Origin: Anaerolineaceae bacterium
GTDB lineage: Bacteria > Chloroflexota > Anaerolineae > Anaerolineales > Anaerolineaceae
DNA length: 64,000 nt
Direction: 5' to 3'
Assembly (NCBI GenBank): GCA_029975475.1
Contig: JARKPB010000015.1
Span: 1 to 64,000, forward strand
The translations under genes were made by a program, and so were the position numbers. The notes under the pieces were generated by a model, which was not told the DNA's origin, did no database searches, and was given only the letters and a program-made list of their open reading frames with translations. Position 1 is the stretch's first letter. Every line of letters starts with the position of its first letter. This document shows positions 16,390 through 25,424 of the stretch, in pieces.

Positions 16390-17022
16390 TTAATCCGCCA
16401 TGCTCAACCCGCCGCTCTGTTCCATCCAGTCCGCGATCTTTTCCACCGCCGCCAGGACGGAATTATCTGAAATATCCACCTTCAGACAGGGCAGTTTGCT
16501 CTCGGCCACCAGCCGGTCGAGTAATTCCTGTTCAGCCACAAAGCGCCCCAGATCGTCGTACTGAGAGGGGTTGCCCGAAACCTTCAGCCTTTCAGCGCGC
16601 GCGGCCGCAAATGATTCGGGAGAGCGGGTCATGTACACCAGGCGAAAATTTAACGGCAGCAGCCGCTGTTCCAGCCAGTCGAACCGGTAATCGCGCCCGT
16701 GCGCCATAAGTTGATACATACGGGTTGAAATGTGAAATCGGTCAATGATCCAGGAATAATAGCGCTGTAATTCAAAAAGGCGGGCCCAGGTGTGGTAGGT
16801 TTCCATCGCCAGGGCTTCTTCCTGGGGCTCGAAATTGATCAATCCGCGTCCCCAGGGAAAATTGGTAAACGCGCACCATTCCCCCGAAATCAGCGGTGAA
16901 TGATAGCGGTATTTTCGAGGCCCGACGATGCGCGGGTGCTGGTTCAATTCAAATGCGATTTCTGTCTTAAAGGTTAGCCGGGTGCCTTCCAGGATAATTT
17001 TTGGGGTCAGTTTTGCTCCCAC
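16390..17022 (-). CDS. Deoxynucleoside/thymidylate kinase-like P-loop protein
   Basis: About 210 residues. Features recall the thymidylate/deoxynucleoside kinase fold: an N-terminal strand-loop KIILEGTRLTFKTEIAFEL in the P-loop position, the family-like IIDRFHISTRMYQ, and a lid-like arginine-rich stretch (RSPESFAAARAERL). The P-loop is unusual: GxxxxFKT instead of GxxxxGKT, so the second glycine is Phe. Phosphate binding may be altered. GTG 17022 is chosen because GGAGG lies six bases upstream; an adjacent GTG at 17025 is also possible. It is divergent from the following secreted protein. The substrate is unknown. Confidence 0.6.
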   Translation of the reverse strand: MGAKLTPKIILEGTRLTFKTEIAFELNQHPRIVGPRKYRYHSPLISGEWCAFTNFPWGRGLINFEPQEEALAMETYHTWARLFELQRYYSWIIDRFHISTRMYQLMAHGRDYRFDWLEQRLLPLNFRLVYMTRSPESFAAARAERLKVSGNPSQYDDLGRFVAEQELLDRLVAESKLPCLKVDISDNSVLAAVEKIADWMEQSGGLSMAD

Positions 17023-17124
17023 CACAAGCCTCCAGGTATTGATTGACCTTATTGTACTTCGCTTTTCCACCCTGCCGCAGAATGGCATCTTTCTTGCTCC
17101 TTTCCCTGATGAAAGAGGTACTGT

Positions 17125-18750
17125 ATGCTGCAAAAATTGCTTCAATCTCGCCTGATCCGCGCTGCTGTGTTGTTTCTCTTGATCATCGGCTCCCTGAATG
17201 CGGCGCTGGGTTCCGCGGCGGCGGCGCAATCCTCCCGCCTGGATGGGGTTGCCCTGGGATACGGCAGCCACCTGAAATCCGGTATGGAGAATTTCAGCGC
17301 ATCGCTTCAGGCGCAGCTGGACAGCGGGGTGAGCTGGGTGCGCGAGGAAATTCCCTGGAGGTTAGTGGAACCCAAACAAGACCAGTTCCGCTGGCAGTTT
17401 GAATCCGGCGGGGTTTTTTATGATTTTGACACGCTGCTCCAAACCTACCATCAAAAAAACCTGAAAGTGCTCCTGGTGCTGAACGGCGGGCCGAATTATC
17501 TGGAAAGTCAATGGCCGGATAAACCGGTTGACCCCGAGGCGCTGCTTGACCGCTGGCGGGTGTTTGTCGCCACGGTGGCTGCCCGGTACGGAAATGTTGT
17601 GGATGCCTGGCAGATTGGCTTTGAGCCCAACCGGCCGGTTCAGTGGGGAAAAACCGTGTTTCCGGCTGAAAAAAAGGCCAGCCCGGCGCCGGATCCTGAA
17701 CTGTACACCCGGATGTTAATGGCTGGCTATACCATTCTTAAAAATATCGATTCCAGCGATCTGGTTGTTTTGGGCGCGTTAAGCACGCCCCTGGACGGGG
17801 AGTGCGCGCTGCCAGCCGCGGATTACCTCAGCCGCCTTTGGGCCGCCGGCGCCTGGCCGTACTTTGATGTGCTTGCCCTCGACCTGTTCCCTGGAAAATT
17901 CGCCCCCGAAGAGCCCTGGGTATATAAGGCTAAGGGGGATTGTCCCGGCGTTCCTCCGGCGGCCACCATTACCGGACAGATCGAAGCCCTGCGCGCGTTT
18001 GTGGAAAAAGCCGGCGGAAAACCGGTCTGGGTAACCGCCCTGGGTTGGCGCCAGGACTGGTTGAAAGATGCTGCCCGCAGCAAGCGCAGCCAGGTGGACT
18101 TAATCCAATCCGACTATCTGGTGCGCGGCACAGTGGCTCTGCTTTCCATGCCGGAAGTTGAACGCGTCTTCTGGTTTTCACAGTCGGATAATCCGCGCGT
18201 CAGCGGTTTCCAGCTCACGCCAGACAGCCGGCAGGCGCTCGCGAACCTGAGCCATTATCTCAAAAACGCGCGGGTGATGGGCCAAACGCAGGGCCAGCAG
18301 TACCGCAAGGAGCCGGCCAGTGAGGTCTTTGAATACCGGTTCCGCAGCCAGGGACAAACCATCATCTACATCTGGCGGGCTGAAGGCGGCCTGGAAAAAC
18401 GCCCGGTGATCCTCAATCACCTGGACGGTATGAAAGTGCAGGTCTTTCCGGCTGATGCGGTGGATTGGAACACCCCCGCTTTTGAACTGGAAGTCAATTC
18501 CAGCGGAAACGCTCTGTTGGATGTCAATGAACGGCCGCTGGTGCTGGTCGCCCGTCCGGCGAACCTGATAACCCTGCTGTCAAACCGGGCCGGCGACTTC
18601 CTGTACAATCTCGGTGATGCGGCTCGCGCTGAAGCCGCCGGGTGGTTAAAACGCCAGAAGCGCCTGGCGCTGGCCCATCTGATGGACTGGCTGCGCGGCG
18701 TTCAGGAAGAAATCCTGGGAGCGATCAGCCAGAGTCTGCTTCGCCAGTAG
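17125..18750 (+). CDS. Secreted glycoside hydrolase-like (beta/alpha)8 protein
   Basis: A 541-residue protein with an N-terminal signal or anchor (AAVLFLLIIGSLNAALGSAA, cut probably after the Ala stretch). The body resembles clan GH-A hydrolases such as families 5 and 39: WVREEIPWRLVEPKQDQFRW, then AWQIGFEPN with an acid/base Glu at E167. At the place where the nucleophile Glu normally occurs (WVTE-GW), the sequence reads WVTALGW (A305). If the alignment is right, hydrolytic activity may be lost and it may be a carbohydrate-binding pseudoenzyme. No clear partner genes adjoin it. AGAGGT precedes ATG 17125. Confidence 0.6.
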   Translation: MLQKLLQSRLIRAAVLFLLIIGSLNAALGSAAAAQSSRLDGVALGYGSHLKSGMENFSASLQAQLDSGVSWVREEIPWRLVEPKQDQFRWQFESGGVFYDFDTLLQTYHQKNLKVLLVLNGGPNYLESQWPDKPVDPEALLDRWRVFVATVAARYGNVVDAWQIGFEPNRPVQWGKTVFPAEKKASPAPDPELYTRMLMAGYTILKNIDSSDLVVLGALSTPLDGECALPAADYLSRLWAAGAWPYFDVLALDLFPGKFAPEEPWVYKAKGDCPGVPPAATITGQIEALRAFVEKAGGKPVWVTALGWRQDWLKDAARSKRSQVDLIQSDYLVRGTVALLSMPEVERVFWFSQSDNPRVSGFQLTPDSRQALANLSHYLKNARVMGQTQGQQYRKEPASEVFEYRFRSQGQTIIYIWRAEGGLEKRPVILNHLDGMKVQVFPADAVDWNTPAFELEVNSSGNALLDVNERPLVLVARPANLITLLSNRAGDFLYNLGDAARAEAAGWLKRQKRLALAHLMDWLRGVQEEILGAISQSLLRQ

Positions 18751-18764
18751 CACCGCCGATTCAA

Positions 18765-18792
18765 AGCATCCCGCCTGAAAGGGCGGGATGCT
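18765..18792. terminator. Hairpin between convergent genes
   Basis: AGCATCCCGCC at 18765-18775 pairs perfectly with GGCGGGATGCT at 18782-18792 (11 bp, 6-base loop). T-runs are weak on both sides. It separates the glycosidase-like gene from the P-type ATPase. Confidence 0.65.
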
Positions 18793-18806
18793 CTGGTTAA
18801 AGGCGC

Positions 18807-21536
18807 TCAGGCGGTTTTTCGGCTGGCTGAAATTCGTTTGTAGATTTCTGCCACCCCCAGGATGGCGGACCCGGCTCCCGCGAAGATCAGCCAGTAGCGT
18901 AAATCGAGGCTTTCCGTCCGCAGCAAAGACTGGAAAAAGGGCAATTCTGTGGCTGCGATGTGCAGGCCAAAAGCGATGAGCATGCCCGCGATCAATATCC
19001 AGTTGTTGCGCAGCGGAATGCGGAAGACCGAAGTGGTCTCGGAACGGCAGTTAAACACGTGGTAGAACTGCATCAAAACCAGCAGGGTAAGCAGCCCGCT
19101 GCGCGCGGTGGTCTCCTCCCAGCCGCTGTGGATCATCCATGCCCAGGCGGCAAAACAAATCACCGCCATCGTCAAACCGCTAATCAAGACTTGCTCGATC
19201 ATTTTGCGGTTGAAGATCCCCTCATTGGGAGAACGCGGCGGCGCCTTCATCACCCCTTTTTCGCCGGCTTCAAACGCCAGCGCCACATCTTGTATCCCGT
19301 TGGTGACCAGGTTTAACCACAGGATCTGCACCGCCAGCAGCGGGATTGGCAGCCCCGCCCCGATAGACAGGCCGATCAATACCAGTTCCGCCAGGCCGGT
19401 GGAGATCAACAACAGCGTCACTTTTCGGACGTTGGCGTAAGCGTGGCGGCCTTCTTCGATGCCTGCCACAATAGATGCGAAGTTGTCGTCGGTGGCGATC
19501 AGCGAAGCCGTGTCTTTGGCAACATCCGTGCCAGAGCCCATCGCCACCCCGATGTTGGCTTTCCGCAGCGCGGGGGCGTCGTTGACCCCGTCGCCTGTGA
19601 CCGCTACGAAATTTCCCAGACTCATCAACGCTTCTACAATGTGCAGCTTCTGTTCCGGAGTAACCCGCGCGAATACACTGGCGTGCTTGACGCGCTCGAA
19701 GAATTCCGGGACATGCGCATCGCCGATTTCCGCCAGCTGCTGTCCGGTAACCACCTGGTCTTTGGATTCCGCGATTTGCAGTTCGCGTGCGATCGCCAGG
19801 GCGGTGGCCGGGTGATCGCCGGTGATCATGGCCACTTTAATCCCCGCCTGACGGGCCGTCTCGACCGATTCGCGCACCTCGGGCCGCAGCGGATCAATAA
19901 AACAGACCAGCGCTTGAAGGGTTAAGCCTTTCAGCTCCGCTTCGGAAAGTTCTCTTGGGGCGGTGCCAGCGATCTCTTTCGAAGCCAGCGCCAGCACGCG
20001 GTAGCCGTTTTCAGCCAGGTGCAGCGCCTGGCGGTTGATGGCTCGAGCATCCAGCGGGAGCGTTCCGCGCGCGGTTTCCATGCTGTCGCAAAACGCCAGT
20101 ACATTTTCCACCGCTCCCTTCACCGATAACAGGGCGCCTTTTTCCCTGGCGTTTAACACAGCCGCGTATCGTTTCTCGGATTCAAAGGGGATTTCAGCGA
20201 TTTTCAAATAGCGATTCCGAATTTCTTCCGGCTGGTATCCCAGTTTATACACCAGCGCCAGCAGAGCCACATCCATGGCATCTCCGCTGTGCTTCCAGCC
20301 CTCGGCGGTTCGATCCAGGACAGCTTCATTGCATAATGCGGCTCCCACAGCCAGTTTCTCCAGCCGGGCGAGCAGCGCGGGATCAACAGACTGCCCGTCC
20401 TTTTGGCTGACCGCTCCTTCGGCGTTATAGCCCTGCCCGCTGACGCTGATCTCGCTTCCGTCGGGGAATGCGATCAGCCGCACGGTTTGCTGGTTAACCG
20501 TCAGCGTGCCGGTCTTGTCGCTGGCAATCACCGTGCAGGAGCCCAGGCTCTCCACAGCGGTTAAGCGCCGGACGATGACATTGCGCCGGGCCATGCGCCC
20601 GGTGGAGAGCGACAGCGCGACCGTCATCGCCACCGGCAGACCTTCCGGGATGGCGGAAACTGCCATCGCGATCACCAGCAGAAATACCTCGTTTAGCGGC
20701 ATGCCGCGGCCAAAGGAGATCGCCCCCAGGATGGCGGCAAACGCCAGGACGATCACGCTTATCTGTTGCGAGAATTTTTCCATCCGCTGGACCAGCGGCG
20801 GTTTTGCCCCTTCTTCCTCAGCCACTGTGCGGGCGATCTTGCCAACTTCGGTGTACTTTCCGGTCGCGATCACCAGGCCAATGCCGCGGCCTGAAGTAAC
20901 TGTTGAACCGGCGTACGCCATATTTCGGCGGTCGCTCACCGGTGTATCACATTCAAGCCGTCCTACCCGCTTCACCGCTGCGATGGATTCGCCGGTCAGA
21001 AAAGCTTCATCGATTGCCAGGTTATTAACGCTGATCAGACGGAGATCGGCCGGCACTTTATCGCCCGACTCGAGTAAGACCACATCCCCCGGCACCAGTT
21101 CTTCGGCGTCTATTTGCATCTGCTGGCCGTCCCGGCGAACCCTGGCCTGAACTTTGAGCATTGCCTGAAGCGCGTGCGCGCTTTGTTCCGCTTTCCATTC
21201 CTGAATTGTTCCGATGGTGGCGTTCAGCAGGATAACCGCCAGGATGAAGACGGCGTCTTTGACATCCCCGGTAGCCAGGGCGATCCCGCCGGCGATCAGC
21301 AAGATATAGATCAACGGACTCTTGAACTGATGCAGGATAATATCTGCCAGCGTAGGCGCTTTCGGCGCTGGCAGCGTGTTGCGTCCAAATTCCTGGATGC
21401 GTTCGGCCACCTGCTGCGGATTAAGTCCGCTGGTGCTGGTCACCAGTTTTTTGAATACTTTTTCTTCAGAAGTCGCATGCCATGGGATCGGCTGCCTGGG
21501 CATTTCCGTCAACTGAACACGGTTTGATGGAGCCAT
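18807..21536 (-). CDS. Cation-transporting P-type ATPase (P2 type)
   Basis: A 909-residue P-type ATPase. It has the N-terminal cation-ATPase domain, paired membrane helices, actuator motif TGES, phosphorylation motif DKTGTLT, hinge VTGDGVNDAPALRKA, and six C-terminal helices with LWLNLVTNGIQDVALAFE. The pattern fits the P2 (Ca2+-like, SERCA/PMR1-related) group rather than heavy-metal P1B pumps, since no CPx motif is present. The ion (Ca2+, Na+ or H+) cannot be fixed from this reading. GGAGG precedes ATG 21536. It appears to be transcribed alone. Confidence 0.85.
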   Translation of the reverse strand: MAPSNRVQLTEMPRQPIPWHATSEEKVFKKLVTSTSGLNPQQVAERIQEFGRNTLPAPKAPTLADIILHQFKSPLIYILLIAGGIALATGDVKDAVFILAVILLNATIGTIQEWKAEQSAHALQAMLKVQARVRRDGQQMQIDAEELVPGDVVLLESGDKVPADLRLISVNNLAIDEAFLTGESIAAVKRVGRLECDTPVSDRRNMAYAGSTVTSGRGIGLVIATGKYTEVGKIARTVAEEEGAKPPLVQRMEKFSQQISVIVLAFAAILGAISFGRGMPLNEVFLLVIAMAVSAIPEGLPVAMTVALSLSTGRMARRNVIVRRLTAVESLGSCTVIASDKTGTLTVNQQTVRLIAFPDGSEISVSGQGYNAEGAVSQKDGQSVDPALLARLEKLAVGAALCNEAVLDRTAEGWKHSGDAMDVALLALVYKLGYQPEEIRNRYLKIAEIPFESEKRYAAVLNAREKGALLSVKGAVENVLAFCDSMETARGTLPLDARAINRQALHLAENGYRVLALASKEIAGTAPRELSEAELKGLTLQALVCFIDPLRPEVRESVETARQAGIKVAMITGDHPATALAIARELQIAESKDQVVTGQQLAEIGDAHVPEFFERVKHASVFARVTPEQKLHIVEALMSLGNFVAVTGDGVNDAPALRKANIGVAMGSGTDVAKDTASLIATDDNFASIVAGIEEGRHAYANVRKVTLLLISTGLAELVLIGLSIGAGLPIPLLAVQILWLNLVTNGIQDVALAFEAGEKGVMKAPPRSPNEGIFNRKMIEQVLISGLTMAVICFAAWAWMIHSGWEETTARSGLLTLLVLMQFYHVFNCRSETTSVFRIPLRNNWILIAGMLIAFGLHIAATELPFFQSLLRTESLDLRYWLIFAGAGSAILGVAEIYKRISASRKTA

Positions 21537-21661
21537 TCTTCCTCCTTGTCATCTGGCGAGATTTACCCTGCCGCAGCCTCAGCCGCGGTGGGATTCCAGA
21601 TTCAGGTAATTATATAAGATTTAGGGAATGGCTGCCAGGCAGCCCGAAAAGCAAGGCGCTG

Positions 21662-23425
21662 CTAGGCTGCGCCGCGCTGCAGCTGGTCTGCCGCTTCTTC
21701 ATTTAAAGGGATAAAGACTCTCACCAGGGTGCCTTTCCCCGGGGCTGACTCGAGTTTCAGCAGCGCGCCGATTAATTCGGCTCGTTCTCTCAGGTTAATC
21801 ATCCCCAGACTGCCGCGCTTCTGATAGGCTGTGTTCACCGCCTGGATGTCAAAGCCGACGCCGTTGTCTTGAATATCCAGCACGGCAATGCTGCGGTCCT
21901 TGGGGTGGTACCGCAGCCGGACGTCAATGCGCGTGGCGCTGGCGTGCTTGCGGGCGTTATTGAGCGCTTCTTCCACCAGGTAAAAGACCACGGTCTGCTT
22001 GCCGCTCTCCAGCTCCTCAACCACGGCGTCATCCACATCAAGCGCGATCTCCTGCTCAAAGGTGTCTTTCATTTTATCTGCCATGGTTTGCAGCGCGGCT
22101 TTTAGACCCTCGGATTCCAGCGCCAGAGGGCGCAGTGTGAACAGCATGTGCCGAATCTCTTTGGTTGTGCGCCGCGCCAGGTCCTCAATTTTCTCCAGCT
22201 CGGCTGCCGATGCCGCGGGGTTCTTCTCCAGCATTCGCCGGGCCACATTCAAGCGCATGGAAATGGCCGCCACAGATTGCGTCGGTCCGTCGTGCAGGTC
22301 GCGCGCCAGTTTTCTTCGCGTTTCTTCCTGCGTTTCCATAATCCGCTCCTTTTCCTGCTCAAGGTCGCGGAACAGGCTGGCGTTCTGGATGGCAATCGTG
22401 GCCTGGTGGCTGATCATTTCAAGGATTTCAACGCGGTCAGGGTTAAAAAAGTCGGGGCTCGAGTGGGCAAAAAGCATCACCCCGTAAGCATCCAGCCCAC
22501 GCCGCAGCGGTAGAAGCAAGGCGGACTGGCAGGCTTGCAGAATCACCAGCCCGCGCAGCTCCGGGTCGCCTGACGGGTCCGCCAGGATGACCGGGTTTGC
22601 GCTGTTGACGGCTTCCGCCAGTCCGCCGGTCAGGGCGGGAAAGGTCTTGCGTATATCCGGCGGCGGGAAGTGACGGGCGGCTGTTACTTTCAATTCTCCT
22701 TCATTGAACAATAGAACTGCGGATGCGATTTTTCCGTCGGGTTCAGGCGTCTCGCCCAGAACTGCCGCGCTCTGCTCCAGCGCAGTCTCCAGCACCACCC
22801 GGTAGTTCAGCGTGGCAGACAGAGTCTCGATCATGCTGTACAGGGCGAGCATGCGGTCGCGTTCCAGCCGCTGCACATTTTTTTCTAAATCGCGCTGTTT
22901 TTGAACCTGACGGCGGTATTCCTGCCTCAACAAGTACATCAATCCCAGCCCGCCCGCAGCTGCCAGCAAGCCGACGAGAAAATTTGCCCCGGCCTGCGCC
23001 AGCAGGCTGCTGCCCGCCGAAGGCAGCGGCGGGGCAACTACCAGGGTCCAGAAGGACTGAAAAGCGGAAAAAGCCAGCGCCGCGATCAGGCTGCCGCGCC
23101 ACTCAAAATAAATCGCCGCGGTTAAAACCGGCAGCACCCCGGTCCAGTTAATACCGGCGCCCGCTTCGCCGGTCAGCGCGAAAAGCGTAGAAAAGGCGAG
23201 AAAATCCGCCAGGCAGACCGCCATTCGGTGGCCCGGGAGACGGCGGTTATACACAGCCAGCATGGTCAGGAAAAGATTCCAGAAAATCAGAACCAGCAGC
23301 GCCGCCAGAACCGCCGAACCGGGCAGGGCGTTCCTGCCAAGCCACAGTCCCAGCACCACCAGCGCCGCCCAGCGCAGTGAAATGGATACCAGATCGGCCA
23401 GAAACGGAGTCTCGGCCTTGCGCAT
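21662..23425 (-). CDS. Sensor histidine kinase, NarL/DesK (HisKA_3) type, with GAF domain
   Basis: A 587-residue membrane sensor kinase. About five hydrophobic segments lie in residues 1-165, followed by a coiled-coil linker, a GAF-like domain around 195-350, and the dimerisation helix with the phosphoacceptor H378 in ARDLHDGPTQSVAAISMRL. The ATPase domain ends with QDNGVGFD and GSLGMINLRERAELIGA. The usual partner is a LuxR-type response regulator, but none is adjacent. ATG 23425 is taken because the nitroreductase stop ends two bases before it, and upstream in-frame sequence lies inside that gene. Confidence 0.85.
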   Translation of the reverse strand: MRKAETPFLADLVSISLRWAALVVLGLWLGRNALPGSAVLAALLVLIFWNLFLTMLAVYNRRLPGHRMAVCLADFLAFSTLFALTGEAGAGINWTGVLPVLTAAIYFEWRGSLIAALAFSAFQSFWTLVVAPPLPSAGSSLLAQAGANFLVGLLAAAGGLGLMYLLRQEYRRQVQKQRDLEKNVQRLERDRMLALYSMIETLSATLNYRVVLETALEQSAAVLGETPEPDGKIASAVLLFNEGELKVTAARHFPPPDIRKTFPALTGGLAEAVNSANPVILADPSGDPELRGLVILQACQSALLLPLRRGLDAYGVMLFAHSSPDFFNPDRVEILEMISHQATIAIQNASLFRDLEQEKERIMETQEETRRKLARDLHDGPTQSVAAISMRLNVARRMLEKNPAASAAELEKIEDLARRTTKEIRHMLFTLRPLALESEGLKAALQTMADKMKDTFEQEIALDVDDAVVEELESGKQTVVFYLVEEALNNARKHASATRIDVRLRYHPKDRSIAVLDIQDNGVGFDIQAVNTAYQKRGSLGMINLRERAELIGALLKLESAPGKGTLVRVFIPLNEEAADQLQRGAA

Positions 23426-23426
23426 G

Positions 23427-23936
23427 CTACTCCCAGCGGTTGCGATGTACCCGCTCAGGGCGGTAGCGGTCTTTGATGCCCGGCGGTTCAACCGCATAAC
23501 CGATGGGTACCAGAGCCAGGGTGCGAATGTGTTCCGGTAAACCCAGCCGGTCGCGCAGCGGACCGGCGCTATCCCGCCAGAGCATGTGCACCCAGACAGC
23601 GCCAAGCCCGAGCGCGTGCGCGGCCAGCAGCAGATTCTGTGTGGCTGCCGAACAATCCAGCAGCCAGCTGCCAGGGGTTCGCGTCAGACTGATGTCTCCG
23701 CAGACCAGAATGGCCAGCGGTGCCTCTTTGCACATCTCCGCGTAAGGATGGTGTGTCGGGATCGAATCCAGAATCTCGCGCTGGTCAATCACCACGAACT
23801 GCCAGGGCTGCGCATTGTGCGCAGAAGGCGCCTGCATCGCGGCGCGCAGCAGTTGTTCCACAAGTTCTTCCGGCACCGGGTCGGGTTTAAAATGCCGCAC
23901 CGAGCGGCGGGTCATAATCGCCTGAATCGCGTCCAT
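23427..23936 (-). CDS. Nitroreductase family protein
   Basis: A 169-residue FMN-dependent nitroreductase-like protein. The N-terminal MTRRSVRHFKPDPVPEELVE and APSAHNAQPWQFVVI are typical of the family's FMN-binding arginine and serine regions; GAVWVHML lies in the middle and VPIGYAVEPP near the end. Members reduce nitro compounds, flavins or quinones using NAD(P)H as homodimers. It precedes the histidine kinase with essentially no gap, so the two are likely co-transcribed and may share a redox signal. Confidence 0.85.
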   Translation of the reverse strand: MDAIQAIMTRRSVRHFKPDPVPEELVEQLLRAAMQAPSAHNAQPWQFVVIDQREILDSIPTHHPYAEMCKEAPLAILVCGDISLTRTPGSWLLDCSAATQNLLLAAHALGLGAVWVHMLWRDSAGPLRDRLGLPEHIRTLALVPIGYAVEPPGIKDRYRPERVHRNRWE

Positions 23937-24019
23937 CTTGTTCTCCTCCGGGGTTGAGATTCCGGTTGAGAAAATTGTATCATAGATGAATTTCAGGGCG
24001 GGATGCGGGTACTTTTCGC

Positions 24020-24724
24020 TTAAGCGGCCACGGCTGCCAGCAGGATGCTCAGAAAATACAGCAAAATCAGCGGCACCATCAATAACGCCATGTTGACCGG
24101 GTCCACGGTCGGGGTGATGACAGCAGCCAGAAAGGCGATGATGATAATGGCCGCGCGCCAGTATTTCAGCAGGCTGCGGGCGGAGACCACCTTTAACTTT
24201 GCCAGGATCAGAATAAAGATCGGGGTTTCAAACGCGACCCCCATCCAGAAGATCAAATTGGTCACAAAACTGATGTAACTGTTATAGCGGGGTATGGTCT
24301 GGCCGCCGATAAACCCAGTTAGAAACGGAAGCGCTGTTGGCAGCATGACAAAATAGGCAAAGGCGACCCCGCTGAGAAAGAGCACTGTTCCCAGGGGTAG
24401 CAGCAGGTAAATCAACTTTTTCTCGTTTGGTTTAAGCCCCGGGACAATAAATGCCAGCGCTTCATACAGCAAAATCGGGAAAGCGAAAATAACCCCGCTG
24501 ATTAAAGACACCCGCATGAACACGCCGATATTTTCGGTGACTTCGATCGATTGCAGCGCTTCGACCCCGCCGACTGGCAGGCAGAGCAGTTTGATAAAAT
24601 ACTCGGCCACGGCGAAACTGGCGAAAGTGGTAATAAACAGCACAATGACGCTGACGATCAATCGCCGGCGCAATTCGATCAGGTGCGGCCGGACTGCATC
24701 GAGCAGGCTGCCTGTCTCACTCAT
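24020..24724 (-). CDS. tatC: Sec-independent protein translocase TatC
   Basis: A 234-residue integral membrane protein with six predicted helices. The family motif HLIELRRRLI at the N-terminus and FEFPILLYEALAFIVPGLKP-like sequence (here FAFPILLYEA) with the conserved Glu are visible. TatC recognises the twin-arginine signal peptide of folded proteins. ATG 24724 overlaps the preceding tatB-like stop by 8 bases, so translation is coupled. The order is tatA, tatB-like, tatC on the minus strand. Confidence 0.94.
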   Translation of the reverse strand: MSETGSLLDAVRPHLIELRRRLIVSVIVLFITTFASFAVAEYFIKLLCLPVGGVEALQSIEVTENIGVFMRVSLISGVIFAFPILLYEALAFIVPGLKPNEKKLIYLLLPLGTVLFLSGVAFAYFVMLPTALPFLTGFIGGQTIPRYNSYISFVTNLIFWMGVAFETPIFILILAKLKVVSARSLLKYWRAAIIIIAFLAAVITPTVDPVNMALLMVPLILLYFLSILLAAVAA

Positions 24725-25079
24725 GCGGGTTACCTTGTTGTGTTTGTTCGGAAGGCGGCTCAACGGCTTGTTCCGCCGGTTTCTGTCCGGCCTCCGAGTC
24801 TGAAGGTTCCGCCAGCCAGCTGCGCGGATCTATGGAGGCGGGATCCAGCGTTTCCTTTTTTAGTTCTTCCAACCCGGCTTCGCGGATTAGCTTGGTAGGT
24901 AATTCGCGAATTTCGCGCGAAGTACCCTGAACATCTCGCCAGATGGGCGACTGGATGATCTTACGTAAAAATACCCCCGCTTTGCGGGAGTTCGCAGCCA
25001 GCTCTTCAGGACCTAATAATATCAGGACAAGAATCGCCAGAAACAGCAGCTCGGGAATGCCAATACCAAAAATATCCAT
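24717..25079 (-). CDS. tatB: Twin-arginine translocase TatA/TatB family protein
   Basis: A 120-residue protein with an N-terminal membrane helix (IPELLFLAILVLILLGPEEL), the Glu-containing short loop, an amphipathic helix, and a long acidic/Pro-rich tail. Length and the GPEEL motif suggest the TatB role (TatBC receptor), as TatA proteins are shorter. It lies between tatA and tatC. Confidence 0.85.
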   Translation of the reverse strand: MDIFGIGIPELLFLAILVLILLGPEELAANSRKAGVFLRKIIQSPIWRDVQGTSREIRELPTKLIREAGLEELKKETLDPASIDPRSWLAEPSDSEAGQKPAEQAVEPPSEQTQQGNPHE

Positions 25080-25122
25080 GCGCGTGAACCGCCTGGAGAA
25101 GGAAGTTTAGGAAAATGCCAGA

Positions 25123-25308
25123 TTATTCTTCTTTTTTGGTTTCGTCTTCAGATTTTTCTTTTTTATCTCCAGACAGACCTTCGCGGAAATTGCGAATGCT
25201 CTGCCCCAATTCAGAGGCGACTTTGGCAATCCGCCCGGGACCGATCACCAGCAGCACGATCACCAGCAATATTAACCATTCCCAACCGCCTAAACCACCG
25301 AAACGCAT
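25123..25308 (-). CDS. tatA: Twin-arginine translocase TatA
   Basis: A 61-residue TatA: an N-terminal helix (WEWLILLVIVLLVIGPGRIA), an amphipathic helix (ASELGQSIRNFREGL) and a highly charged tail. TatA oligomers form the translocation assembly with TatBC. ATG 25308 is chosen since AAGGAG lies six bases upstream; an earlier in-frame start adds only six residues with poorer context. A TATAAT on the minus strand near 25354-25349 could be its -10. Confidence 0.9.
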   Translation of the reverse strand: MRFGGLGGWEWLILLVIVLLVIGPGRIAKVASELGQSIRNFREGLSGDKKEKSEDETKKEE

Positions 25309-25424
25309 AATCAACTCCTTTAGCAAAATTCCATACGCCTTGTTTTTTTAATTATAACCGCGTACACTGGGAAATGGACGGTCAATTCTCTTTATGATCG
25401 GAAACCCTTTCAGGAATAGACCCT

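Noticed and set aside
21629-21644. GGCTGCC/GGCAGCC repeat downstream of the histidine kinase as a terminator
   Set aside because: The loop is too short for the full stem and no U-run follows.
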